NCBI GenBank assembly: GCA_902792495.1
Contig: CADBAC010000187.1
Span: 1-6,406 of the forward strand
Origin: Ruminococcus flavefaciens
Lineage (GTDB): Bacteria; Bacillota; Clostridia; Oscillospirales; Ruminococcaceae
Length of the DNA stretch: 6,406 nt
Direction: 5' to 3'
A model generated the notes under the pieces. It worked only from the letters and a program-made list of their open reading frames with translations, was not told the origin of the DNA and did not search any database. Shown in pieces: positions 1 through 6,099 of this stretch; position 1 is the stretch's first letter, and the number at the start of each line of letters is the position of its first letter. Position numbers and translations under genes: made by a program.

Positions 1-2414
1 CTTTTTTTCTACATTGCCCATGTATCGCCTGTATTCGTGGAATGCCGCTTCCATTGCGTTCCTGATTTCCTTTTTGCTGAAGCTGAAACCGTACTTTTTC
101 ATGACCTCCCCGAACTTGGCAGGGAAAGCTTTCTGATTGTGGATGCCGACAAAATCGTGGATGAACTTCACATCGTGAAGCGCCTTTATATTGACGTTTG
201 CCACTTCGGGATAGTACGCAACGACAGGGCAGTTGTAGTGGTTATCGCCGTTGCCCTCGTCCACATTGTAACTCATGCACGGGTAGAATATCACATCGGG
301 CGAAAGCTTCAGAAGCTGTTCCATATGGCCGTGGAGAAGCTTTGCAGGATAGCAGATAGTGTCCGACGGGATGGTGTGCTGACCGTTGATGAAGGTCTTT
401 CTGGTGGAATCGTCGGAAACTATGACATTGAAACCGAGGTGAGTGAGGAGAGTGTGCCAGAAAGGCAGAAGCTCGAACATATTCAGCGCCATAGGAATGC
501 CCACGGTAGGCTTGCCGTCAATGCGGATATTGGCTCTGTATTTTCTCAGTATCCTTCTCTTGTATTCGTACAGGTCATGGACAGCGCCTGCTTTTTTAAG
601 TCCGACAGGCTTGTCACAGCGGTTTCCTGCGATATATCGCTTTCCGTCAGCGAATGTATTTATGGTAAGGCGGCAGTGATTGTTGCAGCCTTTGCAAGTG
701 ATGGCTTTGACTGTATGAGTGAACTTTTCAAGTTCTGCTTCGGTAATGACACTGCTTGCGCCATTGTGCTTTTCCACAGCATAAAGTGCCGCACCGTAAG
801 CGCCCATGATCCCCGATATCTCGGGACGTACAACTTCCGTATCCAGTTCCTGTTCAAAGGCACGGAGCACTGCGTCGTTGAGGAATGTTCCGCCCTGCAC
901 CACTATATTCTTTCCGAGAGAAGCCGCATTTGCACAGCGGATTACCTTGTACAGCGCATTCTTGACTACGCTCATGGAGAGGCCTGCGGAAATATTCCCG
1001 ATGGACGCACCGTCCTTCTGCGCCTGTTTTACGGAGCTGTTCATGAAAACTGTACATCTTGAACCCAGGTCAACAGGCTTGTCTGCGAAAAGTCCCAGCT
1101 TTGAGAACTCCGCAATATCGTAGCCCAGAGCCTCCGCAAAGGTCTGGAGGAAAGAACCGCAGCCCGATGAACAGGCTTCGTTCAGGAAAATATTGTCGAT
1201 AGCATTATTGTGTATCTTGAAGCACTTGATGTCCTGTCCGCCGATGTCGATGATGAAATCAACGTTGGGACGGAACTTCTTTGCGGCGGTATAGTGGGCG
1301 ATAGTCTCAACAATGCCGATATCTATGCCGAAAGCGCTCTTTATTATATCCTCACCGTAGCCCGTAACTGCCGAGCCTGCAAAGGAAATGGACGGGTACT
1401 TCCTGTATATCTCCATAAGGTAGTCTCTCACCGCAGGAACAGGATTTCCCTTGTTTGAGCGGTACATGGAATCAAGGATATTGCCCTTTTCGTCGATAAC
1501 GGCGGCCTTGATAGTTGTGGAGCCTGCATCGATTCCGAGATACATCTTTCCCTGCGGCTCAGTGATATACTTTATCTCAGAGGAATTGCCCTTATGACGG
1601 GCAATGAAGCGGTCGTATTCATCCTGTGAAGTGAACAGCGGTTTTGCGGACATATATCCGCCGCTTCCCATGTATCTCTCAGCTTTTTCAGCAAGTCCGC
1701 CGAGACTGTGAGGATCTCCGCTTCCCTGCATCGCCGCACCGATGGCCACGAAATACAGCGAATCATCGGGACATTTTCCTGTCAGCTTCAGAGTCTCGTC
1801 AAAGCTTTTGCGAAGCTGATCGAAGTAAGTGAGAGGCCCTCCAAGATAGAGGATATTTCCCTGTATCTCTCGTCCCTGAGCAAGTCCGCCGACGGTCTGG
1901 TTCACCACGGCTTTGAGTATGCTTGCGGCTATATTCGGGAAGCCTGCTCCCTGATTGAGGAGAGGCTGGATGTCCGACTTTGCGAAAACTCCGCAGCGTG
2001 AAGCGATGGTGTATATCTTGTCCGCATCCTTAGCCAGTTCATTCAGCTCTGTGGGAGTAACTCCGATAAGCACTGCCATCTGGTCGATGAATGCACCTGT
2101 ACCGCCGGCACAGCTTCCGTTCATTCTCGCTTCAAATCCGCCTGTGAGGAAGAGTATCTTAGCATCCTCACCACCCAGCTCGATAACTGCATCAGTATCG
2201 GGAGCGAGAGCGTTTACGGCTGTTCTTGTGGAGAATACCTCCTGCTCGAACCCCACGCCCAGATACTCGGCAAGATGCGTCGGAAATACTCCCCTGCCTT
2301 TTCGGCAATACGTGAGAGATGGCGCTCGTAGGAGCTGTATATTATTTTGTTTTGTTCATCAAGCACGACACACTTAATAGTGGTCGAACCGATGTCGAGT
2401 CCTAATCTTTTCAT
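1..2414 (-). CDS. Large fused 2-hydroxyacyl-CoA dehydratase activase (BadF/BadG/HgdC ATPase + DUF2229-like), frameshifted near the N-terminus, partial at the window edge
   Basis: Relatives are Fe-S ATPases that use ATP hydrolysis to push low-potential electrons into 2-hydroxyacyl-CoA dehydratases or double-cubane cluster proteins in the cytoplasm; the substrate of these large fused forms is not settled. The protein starts MKRLGLDIGSTTIK, an ATP-binding motif. Module 1 continues with ELGGEDAK, SCAGGTGAF (Cys at about 2111) and SRCGVFAKSD. Module 2 starts near 1545 with YLGIDAGSTTIK, followed by DIGGQDIK, ACSSGCGSF and SRCTVFMNSS. Each module keeps the two Cys that in HgdC homodimers bind the [4Fe-4S] cluster. 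A Cys cluster (CKGCNNHC, then NRC) lies at about 620-697. Below about 540 a DUF2229-like stretch has VGIPMALNMFELLPFW, CYPAKLLHGH and FYPC. About 800 residues are visible; relatives are usually near 1400. After residue 42 the frame shifts by -1 (around 2280-2295), and module 1 is about 22 residues shorter than module 2 at that point. The rest is open to base 1. It is either a damaged gene or an assembly error; the family call itself is secure. Confidence 0.88.
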
Positions 2415-2420
2415 TATCAT

Positions 2421-2430
2421 CCTTACCTTT
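2421..2430 (-). promoter_or_regulatory. Ribosome binding site of the activase
   Basis: The minus strand reads AAAGGTAAGG ending 6 nt before the ATG at 2414-2412. A second in-frame ATG two codons upstream (2420-2418) would be served by the distal AAAGG, so the protein may begin MIMKRL or MKRL. MKRL is preferred because it matches the usual start of this family and has the better-spaced AAGG. Confidence 0.6.
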
Positions 2431-2449
2431 TCTTTATCCAATTAAAGTG

Positions 2450-2478
2450 ATTATATCACAGTAATTCAAATATGTCAA
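2450..2478 (-). promoter_or_regulatory. Sigma-A promoter of the activase gene
   Basis: The minus strand carries TTGACA (2478-2473), 17 nt, then TATAAT (2455-2450): exact consensus hexamers at optimal spacing. Transcription should start near 2443, leaving a leader of about 30 nt before the ATG at 2414. It lies downstream of the cellulase terminator, so the activase is transcribed independently of the cellulase. Confidence 0.88.
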
Positions 2479-2501
2479 GAAAAAGGAAGATACAAAGAGA
2501 A

Positions 2502-2535
2502 ACACCCGACTGCCCTATGTTAAGCAGTCAGGTGT
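2502..2535 (-). terminator. Rho-independent terminator of the GH5 cellulase gene
   Basis: A 12-bp stem (arms 2502-2513 and 2524-2535, 10-nt loop) follows the cellulase stop codon by 35 nt on the minus strand. The one imperfect position is G-U in the minus-strand RNA but a C-A mismatch in the plus-strand RNA, which favours minus-strand function. On the minus strand the stem is followed by the moderately T-rich TTCTCTTTGT. Confidence 0.75.
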
Positions 2536-2570
2536 GCCCTCTGAATCATCCCCACTATGGGGTACTCTTT

Positions 2571-4724
2571 TTATTTTTCGGGAAGCGCACTGAGAAGTGT
2601 GAGCTTATACTTCTGTATAGCCAGTGCGTCCTTGTTTGTAACACCGTCGCCAACGTTATAGCAGTCGGCATTTGCTTCGCCCTGTGCGGTCAGCTTGTAC
2701 TTTGCAGGATTTGAAAGTGTCTGCATGATGAGTACAGCGTCTGCGATATCAACGTCACCGCTGCAATTTGAGTCGCCGTAGAGTACATCTCCCTGCGGAT
2801 CGTTTGTTATCTGCTTTTCCTTGATAGTTACCTTGTATGTGATATCGATATCATTGCAGAGGTTATATGTGTAGTAACCGCCGTATGTATCGTTCATTTT
2901 AATGGTATACTCACCTGCTGGCAGAGTTACCAACTTAGAAGCCGAAACAGGCTCATCCTTATAGCCCACGATAACGAAATCCTTGTAACTGAACGGTCCG
3001 TCATAGATCTTCTCGGGAGTTGCGCTGAACGTCAGACCTGACGGGTCGAAGTATTCTCCGACTGTATACTCGGTCTTTGTGGGATATGTCTCGACCTTGT
3101 TGAACTTGTATGTCTGATGGGTTGAAACATCGGGAATTGAAACAGTGGTTGTTACTATAGTTGTGGATTCCTGAGTTGTCTTGGGAGCAGATGTAGTTGT
3201 TGTAACAGGTGCGGATGTTGTAGTTGTTACATTTGAAGCTGTTGTAACGACGGAAGTTGTGGTCTTCGGACCGCTTGAACCGCCGACATCAGCCATGTTG
3301 CTCTTTGCGCCTGATGAGTAGAATTCGCCCAGTGAGATACCGTTGCCTGCACGTCCCATTGGTATCTTGTGGTCAAGGCTGATGAACTTGCCGTCTGTTG
3401 TCTGCCAGAGAGCCGACTTGATGAAGTCATACTTCACATCGTCCCACTTCTGGAAGTTATCGTAAACCAGTCCGCCTGTATCTGATGAGTTCTCGTTGAA
3501 GCACCAGAAAGTGTGGTGGATACGCATATCGGTCATATAGTCTCTGATCTCCTGGAGCCAGTGTCTGTTCTCGCCGGTCTTGTCGTGTGCGTCATCGACC
3601 CAGCCTCCCCATTCACCCATGAGGAGAGGAGAAATGTGATCTTCTGCAAGGTAAGCCCATGTGTCACGCCAGTAATCGTCAAGGAGCGTTTCTCTTGTGA
3701 AGGTCTTGCTTGAATCTTCAAGGTAGAACCATTCCTGTTTCCATACCTCCGGACCGTAGTCATGCGGAGAATAAACCAGCTGGCTCTGATACTTGCCCAG
3801 GTCAACAGGATAATCCTTTACGCCACGGAAGTTGGCTCCCCACCATGCGCCGTGATAAGGGCTCCATGGATAGCGGGCATAGTCAACGGAATGTGAAGCC
3901 CAGCTTTCGCCTTCCTCGAACTTAGGATATACCTCGATACCCTCTACCATAATAAGGAGGTTAGGGTTCTTTTCAAGACAGGCCATAGCGCCCTTTTCGG
4001 CAGCATAACGCCAGTTATTTGCGTCTGTTGAGCCGTCCCACTTTGCAAATATTCCGTCATCGGTCTTGCCGTGAGGCTCATTCTTCAGGTCGATAGCGAT
4101 AACTGTATCGTCATCCTTGTAGTAATCTGCGAACCATGAAAGTGCATCCAGCCAGTCCTTCTCGCTGAAGTTCGAGTCATACCACAGAGCGTAGTTATGA
4201 CCTGCTGCATTGGTAGTAGCGCTGTGGATATCCATCATGATCTTGATACCGTTCTCTCTGCACCACTTTACTACCTGATTCCAGATGTCGAAGCTGTACA
4301 TCGGTGTACCGCCCTCAACGCCTTCAACTGTAAGCTCAGGGTTCTCGTACTCATTGAGCTTTATGATCGGGTCCGGCTTTCCTGCCTTCCACTGAAGGAG
4401 GATCTCTGTGGACATAGGTACACGGAGAAGATTGAAGCCGTGGTCAGCGATAAGATCCAGACAGTGATGAACGTTTGCGGACCATGCGCCGTCGAAGATC
4501 TGGCTTCCTACGTTGTAGCCGAACCAGTTGACACCTGTCATCCAGACAGGATTTCCGTCCATATCAACGATCTCGGCATTCTCATTAACGTGGAGCCAGT
4601 CATCGTGATACTCATCGGGAGCAGCATTAGCCTTCATTTCGGGCATATTTGCCGAAACAGGCGTGATCAGCATTGCAGCTGCGAAGACCGCTGCGAGAGT
4701 CTTCCTGAAGATCTTTGGTGCCAT
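2571..4724 (-). CDS. Secreted GH5 cellulase (endo-beta-1,4-glucanase type) with Ig-like module and C-terminal type I dockerin
   Basis: This is a cellulosomal enzyme of 717 residues that should cleave beta-1,4-glucan by the retaining mechanism outside the cell. A signal peptide (KIFRK, then a hydrophobic run) is probably cut after VSA (25) or further on near KANAA (35). The GH5 barrel covers about 40-445 and keeps all the family's key residues: R101 (LLRVP), H167 (DIHS), N215 and acid/base E216 (DLKNEPH), H321 and Y323 (YSPHDYG), nucleophile E371 (LMGEWGGW) and W407 (FWCF). The YSPHDYG motif suggests subfamily GH5_1. A Thr-rich linker (about 483-530) leads to a Big_3-like Ig module (about 537-636, TVGEYFDPSGLTF). 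The dockerin (about 646-714) has two calcium loops, D651-D662 and D687-D699 (GDGVTNKDALAIQKY). The start is chosen by AGAGGGG 7 nt upstream and by the signal peptide. It has its own promoter and terminator. Substrate range (cellulose, beta-glucan, xyloglucan) cannot be read from the sequence. Confidence 0.95.
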   Translation of the reverse strand: MAPKIFRKTLAAVFAAAMLITPVSANMPEMKANAAPDEYHDDWLHVNENAEIVDMDGNPVWMTGVNWFGYNVGSQIFDGAWSANVHHCLDLIADHGFNLLRVPMSTEILLQWKAGKPDPIIKLNEYENPELTVEGVEGGTPMYSFDIWNQVVKWCRENGIKIMMDIHSATTNAAGHNYALWYDSNFSEKDWLDALSWFADYYKDDDTVIAIDLKNEPHGKTDDGIFAKWDGSTDANNWRYAAEKGAMACLEKNPNLLIMVEGIEVYPKFEEGESWASHSVDYARYPWSPYHGAWWGANFRGVKDYPVDLGKYQSQLVYSPHDYGPEVWKQEWFYLEDSSKTFTRETLLDDYWRDTWAYLAEDHISPLLMGEWGGWVDDAHDKTGENRHWLQEIRDYMTDMRIHHTFWCFNENSSDTGGLVYDNFQKWDDVKYDFIKSALWQTTDGKFISLDHKIPMGRAGNGISLGEFYSSGAKSNMADVGGSSGPKTTTSVVTTASNVTTTTSAPVTTTTSAPKTTQESTTIVTTTVSIPDVSTHQTYKFNKVETYPTKTEYTVGEYFDPSGLTFSATPEKIYDGPFSYKDFVIVGYKDEPVSASKLVTLPAGEYTIKMNDTYGGYYTYNLCNDIDITYKVTIKEKQITNDPQGDVLYGDSNCSGDVDIADAVLIMQTLSNPAKYKLTAQGEANADCYNVGDGVTNKDALAIQKYKLTLLSALPEK
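2574..2789 (-). other. C-terminal type I dockerin of the cellulase (domain)
   Basis: Residues about 646-717. The first loop, GDSNCSGDVDIADAVLIMQ, has calcium ligands D651, N653, D657 (or its carbonyl neighbour) and D662. After the KYKLTAQG spacer, the second loop DCYNVGDGVTNKD carries the one-residue-longer form common in Ruminococcus flavefaciens-type dockerins. The recognition helices contain AVLIMQTL and ALAIQKYKL. It should bind a cohesin on a scaffoldin. Confidence 0.9.
3135..3278 (-). repeat. Low-complexity Thr-rich linker of the cellulase, containing a TTTTSAP repeat
   Basis: Residues about 483-530 are dominated by Thr, Ser, Val and Pro, with two adjacent TTTTSAP units (residues 500-506 and 508-514; bases 3183-3227). 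It joins the catalytic module to the Ig-like module and is likely flexible and possibly O-glycosylated. At DNA level it is a run of imperfect GTTGTA-type repeats. Confidence 0.85.
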
Positions 4725-4731
4725 ATTAGTA

Positions 4732-4738
4732 CCCCTCT
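4732..4738 (-). promoter_or_regulatory. Ribosome binding site of the cellulase
   Basis: The minus strand reads AGAGGGG, 7 nt before the ATG at 4724-4722. No other in-frame start has a comparable site together with a signal peptide. Confidence 0.75.
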
Positions 4739-4752
4739 CTTAAAAATTAATA

Positions 4753-4808
4753 ATACAGCATTTATGTACAAGCGTACATATTTATAAGTATCTTTATTAT
4801 ACAGCATT
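4753..4808. repeat. Pair of 10-bp direct repeats flanking the cellulase start site
   Basis: ATACAGCATT occurs at 4753-4762 and again at 4799-4808, 46 bp apart (minus strand AATGCTGTAT). On the minus strand similarity extends a few bases further (TAATAA versus TATTAA). One copy overlaps the spacer and -10 box of the cellulase promoter; the other lies between the palindrome and the start codon. It may be a regulator half-site pair, a duplicated -10 element, or chance in AT-rich DNA. Confidence 0.4.
4763..4780. promoter_or_regulatory. Perfect inverted repeat (candidate operator) in the cellulase leader
   Basis: TATGTAC, 4-nt spacer AAGC, then GTACATA: seven-base arms with no mismatch. It sits about 16 bp downstream of the cellulase -10 box, at roughly +9 to +26 of the predicted transcript, a classic position for a repressor roadblock. 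It could instead form a small RNA hairpin in the leader. Which regulator binds is unknown. The symmetry is seen directly; the operator role is inferred. Confidence 0.55.
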
Positions 4809-4824
4809 CTTCACAAATTGTCAA
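4796..4824 (-). promoter_or_regulatory. Sigma-A promoter of the cellulase gene
   Basis: The minus strand has TTGACA (4824-4819), 17 nt, TATAAT (4801-4796), again exact consensus. The predicted start is near 4789, giving a leader of about 65 nt that contains the palindrome at 4763-4780. Such a strong core promoter for a cellulase suggests control by a repressor rather than by a weak promoter awaiting an activator. Confidence 0.87.
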
Positions 4825-4894
4825 TGATATTGTAAAATTTCTTTTCAGTGCTTTCTGCCGATACTGCAAATGCAACAAATAATTCTTTATAATA

Positions 4895-4923
4895 TTGACA
4901 TTTTCAACAGATTACTATATAAT
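4895..4923 (+). promoter_or_regulatory. Sigma-A promoter of the N-terminal-dockerin gene
   Basis: TTGACA (4895-4900), 17 nt, TATAAT (4918-4923), exact consensus. The start is predicted near 4930, leaving a leader of only about 23 nt. It fires away from the cellulase promoter; the two -35 boxes are separated by 70 bp of AT-rich DNA in which no clear symmetric site is visible. Confidence 0.88.
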
Positions 4924-4938
4924 GGTCTTATCTTTTTT

Positions 4939-4944
4939 AAGGAG
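4939..4944 (+). promoter_or_regulatory. Ribosome binding site of the N-terminal-dockerin gene
   Basis: AAGGAG, 8 nt before the ATG at 4953: a strong Shine-Dalgarno that fixes the start in front of a clear signal peptide. Confidence 0.85.
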
Positions 4945-4952
4945 TTGGTTAT

Positions 4953-6098
4953 ATGAAAAATAAATGTATAGCCGCAGCAATGGCTGCACTTATGAGCGTT
5001 TCCGTCCTCGGCTGTCTCAGCGCCTCAGCTGCCGGATACAAGCTCGGAGACGTAAACAATAACGGCAAGATAGACGGTGTCGATGCCAGCGATATCCTCA
5101 CCGCTTATGCAAGAAGCTCGGTCGCAGGCGGTTCTCTCGGATATACCGACGAACAGAAGATCGCCGCTGATGTTAACAGCAACGGCATAGTTGACGGTAT
5201 CGATGCTTCACTTGTTCTCACCTACTACGCCAAAACTTCCGTGGGCTACAGCGACAGTCTCGAAGCTTACATCAACAACGAATCTTTCCCTCTTGATCCA
5301 TTCGGTTCAGGACTTGAAAGCGACATTGATGCCGATAATCTCCTCAGCGGATCATGGGATTTTCTCTCAAAGGGAGACCCTCTTTCGCCCCCTTCGTTCA
5401 CCGCAAACTTCTCATCATATGACAGAGAGTTCAGCATCCGAATGAATAAAACCGGAGTTTACGGAACAGGTTATTACGAAACCTCCAATTACTTTGACAC
5501 TCCCCGTGGATGCTACAATCTCCTCCGCAACACCGAGGAAATGTTAGTAAAACTCAGCCCGAACTCTCCCGAGATGCATTTCGGCGGATTGCTCAACACA
5601 CACTTTACCGCTGCAAATGTGGACGGTGCTTATGTAATGGCTATCAGTGTCATCGGCAACGGCATCTCCGTATTTGACCAGATCCTCGGTCAGGAAACTC
5701 AGGCTTCTGACGGAATATGGGTGCTCAGAAAAAACAGCAACGAAACACACCACATCATCGACGAGACCGAGATGAACACTCTCCGTGAGAAGGGCAAGAC
5801 CTTCTACGCTTACCGCTGGCTCGATCTCGGTTCTCAGGTCTACCTACAGACCGTGAACGCAGAAACTACAAATGTCACACTTGACGACGGTATGCCTCAC
5901 GAAGCGATGTTCTTCTCATACGCAAACAACGGCCACGCTCTTACCGCTGTGAAGTACAATATCGCAGGCGCAGAAGACAAGGCTAATTCGGGCGGATACA
6001 GACCTGCCCTTGTCAAGGTCACAACCGACAGTTCGGGCAATGTCACAAAAATGGAAGAGGTCCCGAAGTACGATTACGGCTACTATCACGTTCTCTGA
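4953..6098 (+). CDS. Secreted protein with N-terminal type I dockerin and an unrecognised C-terminal domain
   Basis: The product has 381 residues. MKNK plus a hydrophobic stretch forms a signal peptide. Signal peptidase I could cut after SASA (26); VLGC ending at C21 is a weak lipobox, so lipid anchoring is possible. The dockerin follows at once (about 29-98). It has two near-identical halves: loop GDVNNNGKIDGVD (D33-D44) with helix ASDILTAYARS, and loop ADVNSNGIVDGID (D73-D84) with helix ASLVLTYYAKTS. Residues 100-127 look like an acidic linker. Residues about 128-381 start LLSGSWDFLSK, are rich in Tyr, Phe, Asn and Thr, have the alternating pattern of a beta-rich fold and carry one Cys (RGCYNLL). 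I do not recognise a catalytic motif or family. Dockerins usually sit at the C-terminus, so this order is less common. It is divergent from the cellulase, with its own promoter and terminator. A cellulosome-associated accessory role is inferred; the function is unknown. Confidence 0.9.
   Translation: MKNKCIAAAMAALMSVSVLGCLSASAAGYKLGDVNNNGKIDGVDASDILTAYARSSVAGGSLGYTDEQKIAADVNSNGIVDGIDASLVLTYYAKTSVGYSDSLEAYINNESFPLDPFGSGLESDIDADNLLSGSWDFLSKGDPLSPPSFTANFSSYDREFSIRMNKTGVYGTGYYETSNYFDTPRGCYNLLRNTEEMLVKLSPNSPEMHFGGLLNTHFTAANVDGAYVMAISVIGNGISVFDQILGQETQASDGIWVLRKNSNETHHIIDETEMNTLREKGKTFYAYRWLDLGSQVYLQTVNAETTNVTLDDGMPHEAMFFSYANNGHALTAVKYNIAGAEDKANSGGYRPALVKVTTDSSGNVTKMEEVPKYDYGYYHVL
5037..5246 (+). 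other. N-terminal type I dockerin (domain)
   Basis: Residues about 29-98 hold the duplicated F-hand signature DVNxNGxxDGxDAS, with calcium ligands at D33/N35/N37/D44 and D73/N75/N77/D84. The helices end in LTAYARSS and LTYYAKTS. This 'DAS-xL-xxYA' type is frequent in Ruminococcus and differs clearly from the 'DALAIQKY' dockerin of the neighbouring cellulase. Confidence 0.92.
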
Positions 6099-6099
6099 T

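Noticed and set aside
37..1062. A long plus-strand open frame of 341 codons
   Set aside because: It lies codon-for-codon opposite the activase on the minus strand, starts at GTG without a ribosome site, and its translation shows no domain signature. The minus strand there reads clear family motifs.
2263..2298. Programmed -1 ribosomal frameshifting in the activase
   Set aside because: No X-XXY-YYZ slippery heptamer is visible and about 22 residues of the module are missing as well, which points to a deletion or sequence error rather than recoding.
2550..2562. Small hairpin CCCCA-CTA-TGGGG followed on the plus strand by a T-rich run, resembling a plus-strand terminator
   Set aside because: No plus-strand gene lies upstream and the stem has only 5 bp. 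On the minus strand it lies in the 3' untranslated part of the cellulase ahead of the stronger terminator at 2502-2535, with no T-run after it.
3135..3278. Repetitive stretch that could be mistaken for a tandem repeat array
   Set aside because: It is the in-frame Thr/Ser/Pro linker of the cellulase. Repeat units are degenerate and there are no spacers.
4197..4787. A plus-strand open frame of 196 codons opposite the 5' end of the cellulase
   Set aside because: It is antisense to the signal peptide and GH5 barrel, which carry all catalytic motifs. It has no ribosome site and no recognisable protein features.
4825..4894. Search for a catabolite-control (cre-like) box or other symmetric site between the two divergent -35 boxes
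   Set aside because: AT-rich DNA without a convincing palindrome or match to a cre consensus.
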